Source of the DNA: an uncultured Granulosicoccaceae bacterium
GTDB lineage: Bacteria; Pseudomonadota; Gammaproteobacteria; Granulosicoccales; Granulosicoccaceae
Direction of reading: 5' to 3'
Assembly: GCA_938007995.1 (NCBI GenBank)
Contig: CALLLW010000056.1
Location: forward strand, 1 to 64,000
DNA: 64,000 nucleotides
The first letter of the stretch is position 1. Every line of letters begins with the position of its first letter. Under the pieces are notes generated by a model, which saw only the letters and a program-made list of their open reading frames with translations, was not told the origin of the DNA and searched no databases. Made by a program: the position numbers and the translations under genes. Shown here in pieces: positions 63,670-64,000 of the stretch.

Positions 63670-64000
63670 ATGCAATCACACGCACGCGCAGTAGTTATCG
63701 GTGGCGGAGTTGTTGGTTGTTCTGTCCTGTTCCATCTTGCCAAAGCGGGATGGACTGACGTACTTCTAATTGAACGCTCAGAGCTTACCTCAGGCTCTTC
63801 ATGGCATGCCGCCGGCGGTTTTCACACACTTAATGGTGATCCCAACGTCGCCAGATTGCAGGCATACACCGTATCGCTCTACCAGGAGCTTGAAAAGTTA
63901 TCCGGTCAGTCCTGTGGATTGCATCTGACAGGCGGTGTGATGATGGCTGACACGGAAGAACGCATGAACTTCCTGCGTTATATACATGCCACCGGTCGTA
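63670..64000 (+). CDS. FAD-dependent oxidoreductase, dimethylglycine/sarcosine dehydrogenase-like (cut by window edge)
   Basis: 110 codons visible, continuing beyond the window. N-terminal dinucleotide fold RAVVIGGGVVGCSVLFHLAK, then ERSELTSGSSWHAAGGFHTL, with the His (WHAAG) that in this family carries the covalently bound FAD. GDPNVARLQAYTVSLYQEL and GGVMMADTEERMNFL follow. The full protein probably has a C-terminal GcvT-type folate domain, as relatives do, giving demethylation of sarcosine, dimethylglycine or a similar compound. ATG at 63670. Confidence 0.85.
   Translation, partial: MQSHARAVVIGGGVVGCSVLFHLAKAGWTDVLLIERSELTSGSSWHAAGGFHTLNGDPNVARLQAYTVSLYQELEKLSGQSCGLHLTGGVMMADTEERMNFLRYIHATGR

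Overview
The window is chromosomal DNA of a marine-type, aerobic or facultative Gammaproteobacterium. Three blocks match enteric gene order: lptD-surA-pdxA-rsmA ... apaG-apaH ... folA, lipA-lipB-ybeD-dacA-rlpA, and lgt-thyA. The TctCBA tricarboxylate transporter, a membrane pyrophosphatase and a secreted DPDGDG/GWEN protein suggest a marine heterotroph. Base composition looks close to 50% GC by eye. I cannot name the genus. No rRNA, tRNA, CRISPR array or intact insertion sequence was seen.

Layout. (1) 0.2-2.6 kb: an AbrB/Doc toxin-antitoxin pair, an ankyrin-repeat protein and an unknown protein. (2) 2.7-13.3 kb: a formate dehydrogenase locus read leftwards (DUF3305, DUF3306, polyferredoxin, TorD-type chaperone, small Tat protein, FdhA, FdhB, small lipoprotein, cytochrome b), with fdhD divergent. 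The catalytic subunit is the cysteine form, not selenocysteine. (3) 13.3-21.5 kb: pncB, an ECF-type sigma factor overlapping a one-helix membrane protein, a lipoprotein, an SbmA/BacA-like transporter, a DHH phosphoesterase and a cystathionine PLP enzyme. (4) 21.6-27.4 kb: lipoate synthesis and cell-wall genes. (5) 27.7-36.5 kb: hppA, ung, then lptD-surA-pdxA-rsmA. (6) 36.6-42.8 kb: an accessory segment that splits rsmA from apaG. It carries chrB-chrA, a decayed DUF1479 gene, a GST, a secreted protein, a membrane-anchored GIY-YIG protein and a CTP-type lipid kinase. (7) 42.8-50.5 kb: apaG-apaH facing an rlmI-lgt-thyA-oxygenase-folA-methyltransferase run, then a flavin reductase and a small monooxygenase. 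(8) 50.6-57 kb: tctCBA divergent from a response regulator, a histidine kinase and an overlapping solute-binding protein, probably one uptake-and-sensing module. (9) 57-62.7 kb: a lipid-modification cluster (DUF2878, CFA synthase, DUF1365, FAD oxidoreductase, SDR, NTF2-like). (10) 62.8-64 kb: a LacI-family remnant and the start of a dimethylglycine/sarcosine dehydrogenase-like gene cut by the window edge.

The points most worth a second look are the binding protein translationally coupled to the Tct-type kinase, the hairpin with a U-run between tctC and tctB, a seven-unit 12-bp tandem repeat between lptD and surA, the accessory segment splitting an otherwise conserved housekeeping block, and the uncharacterised lipoprotein inside the formate dehydrogenase operon. 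I found no clear case of an entirely new system; the Tct sensing module and the lipid cluster come closest.
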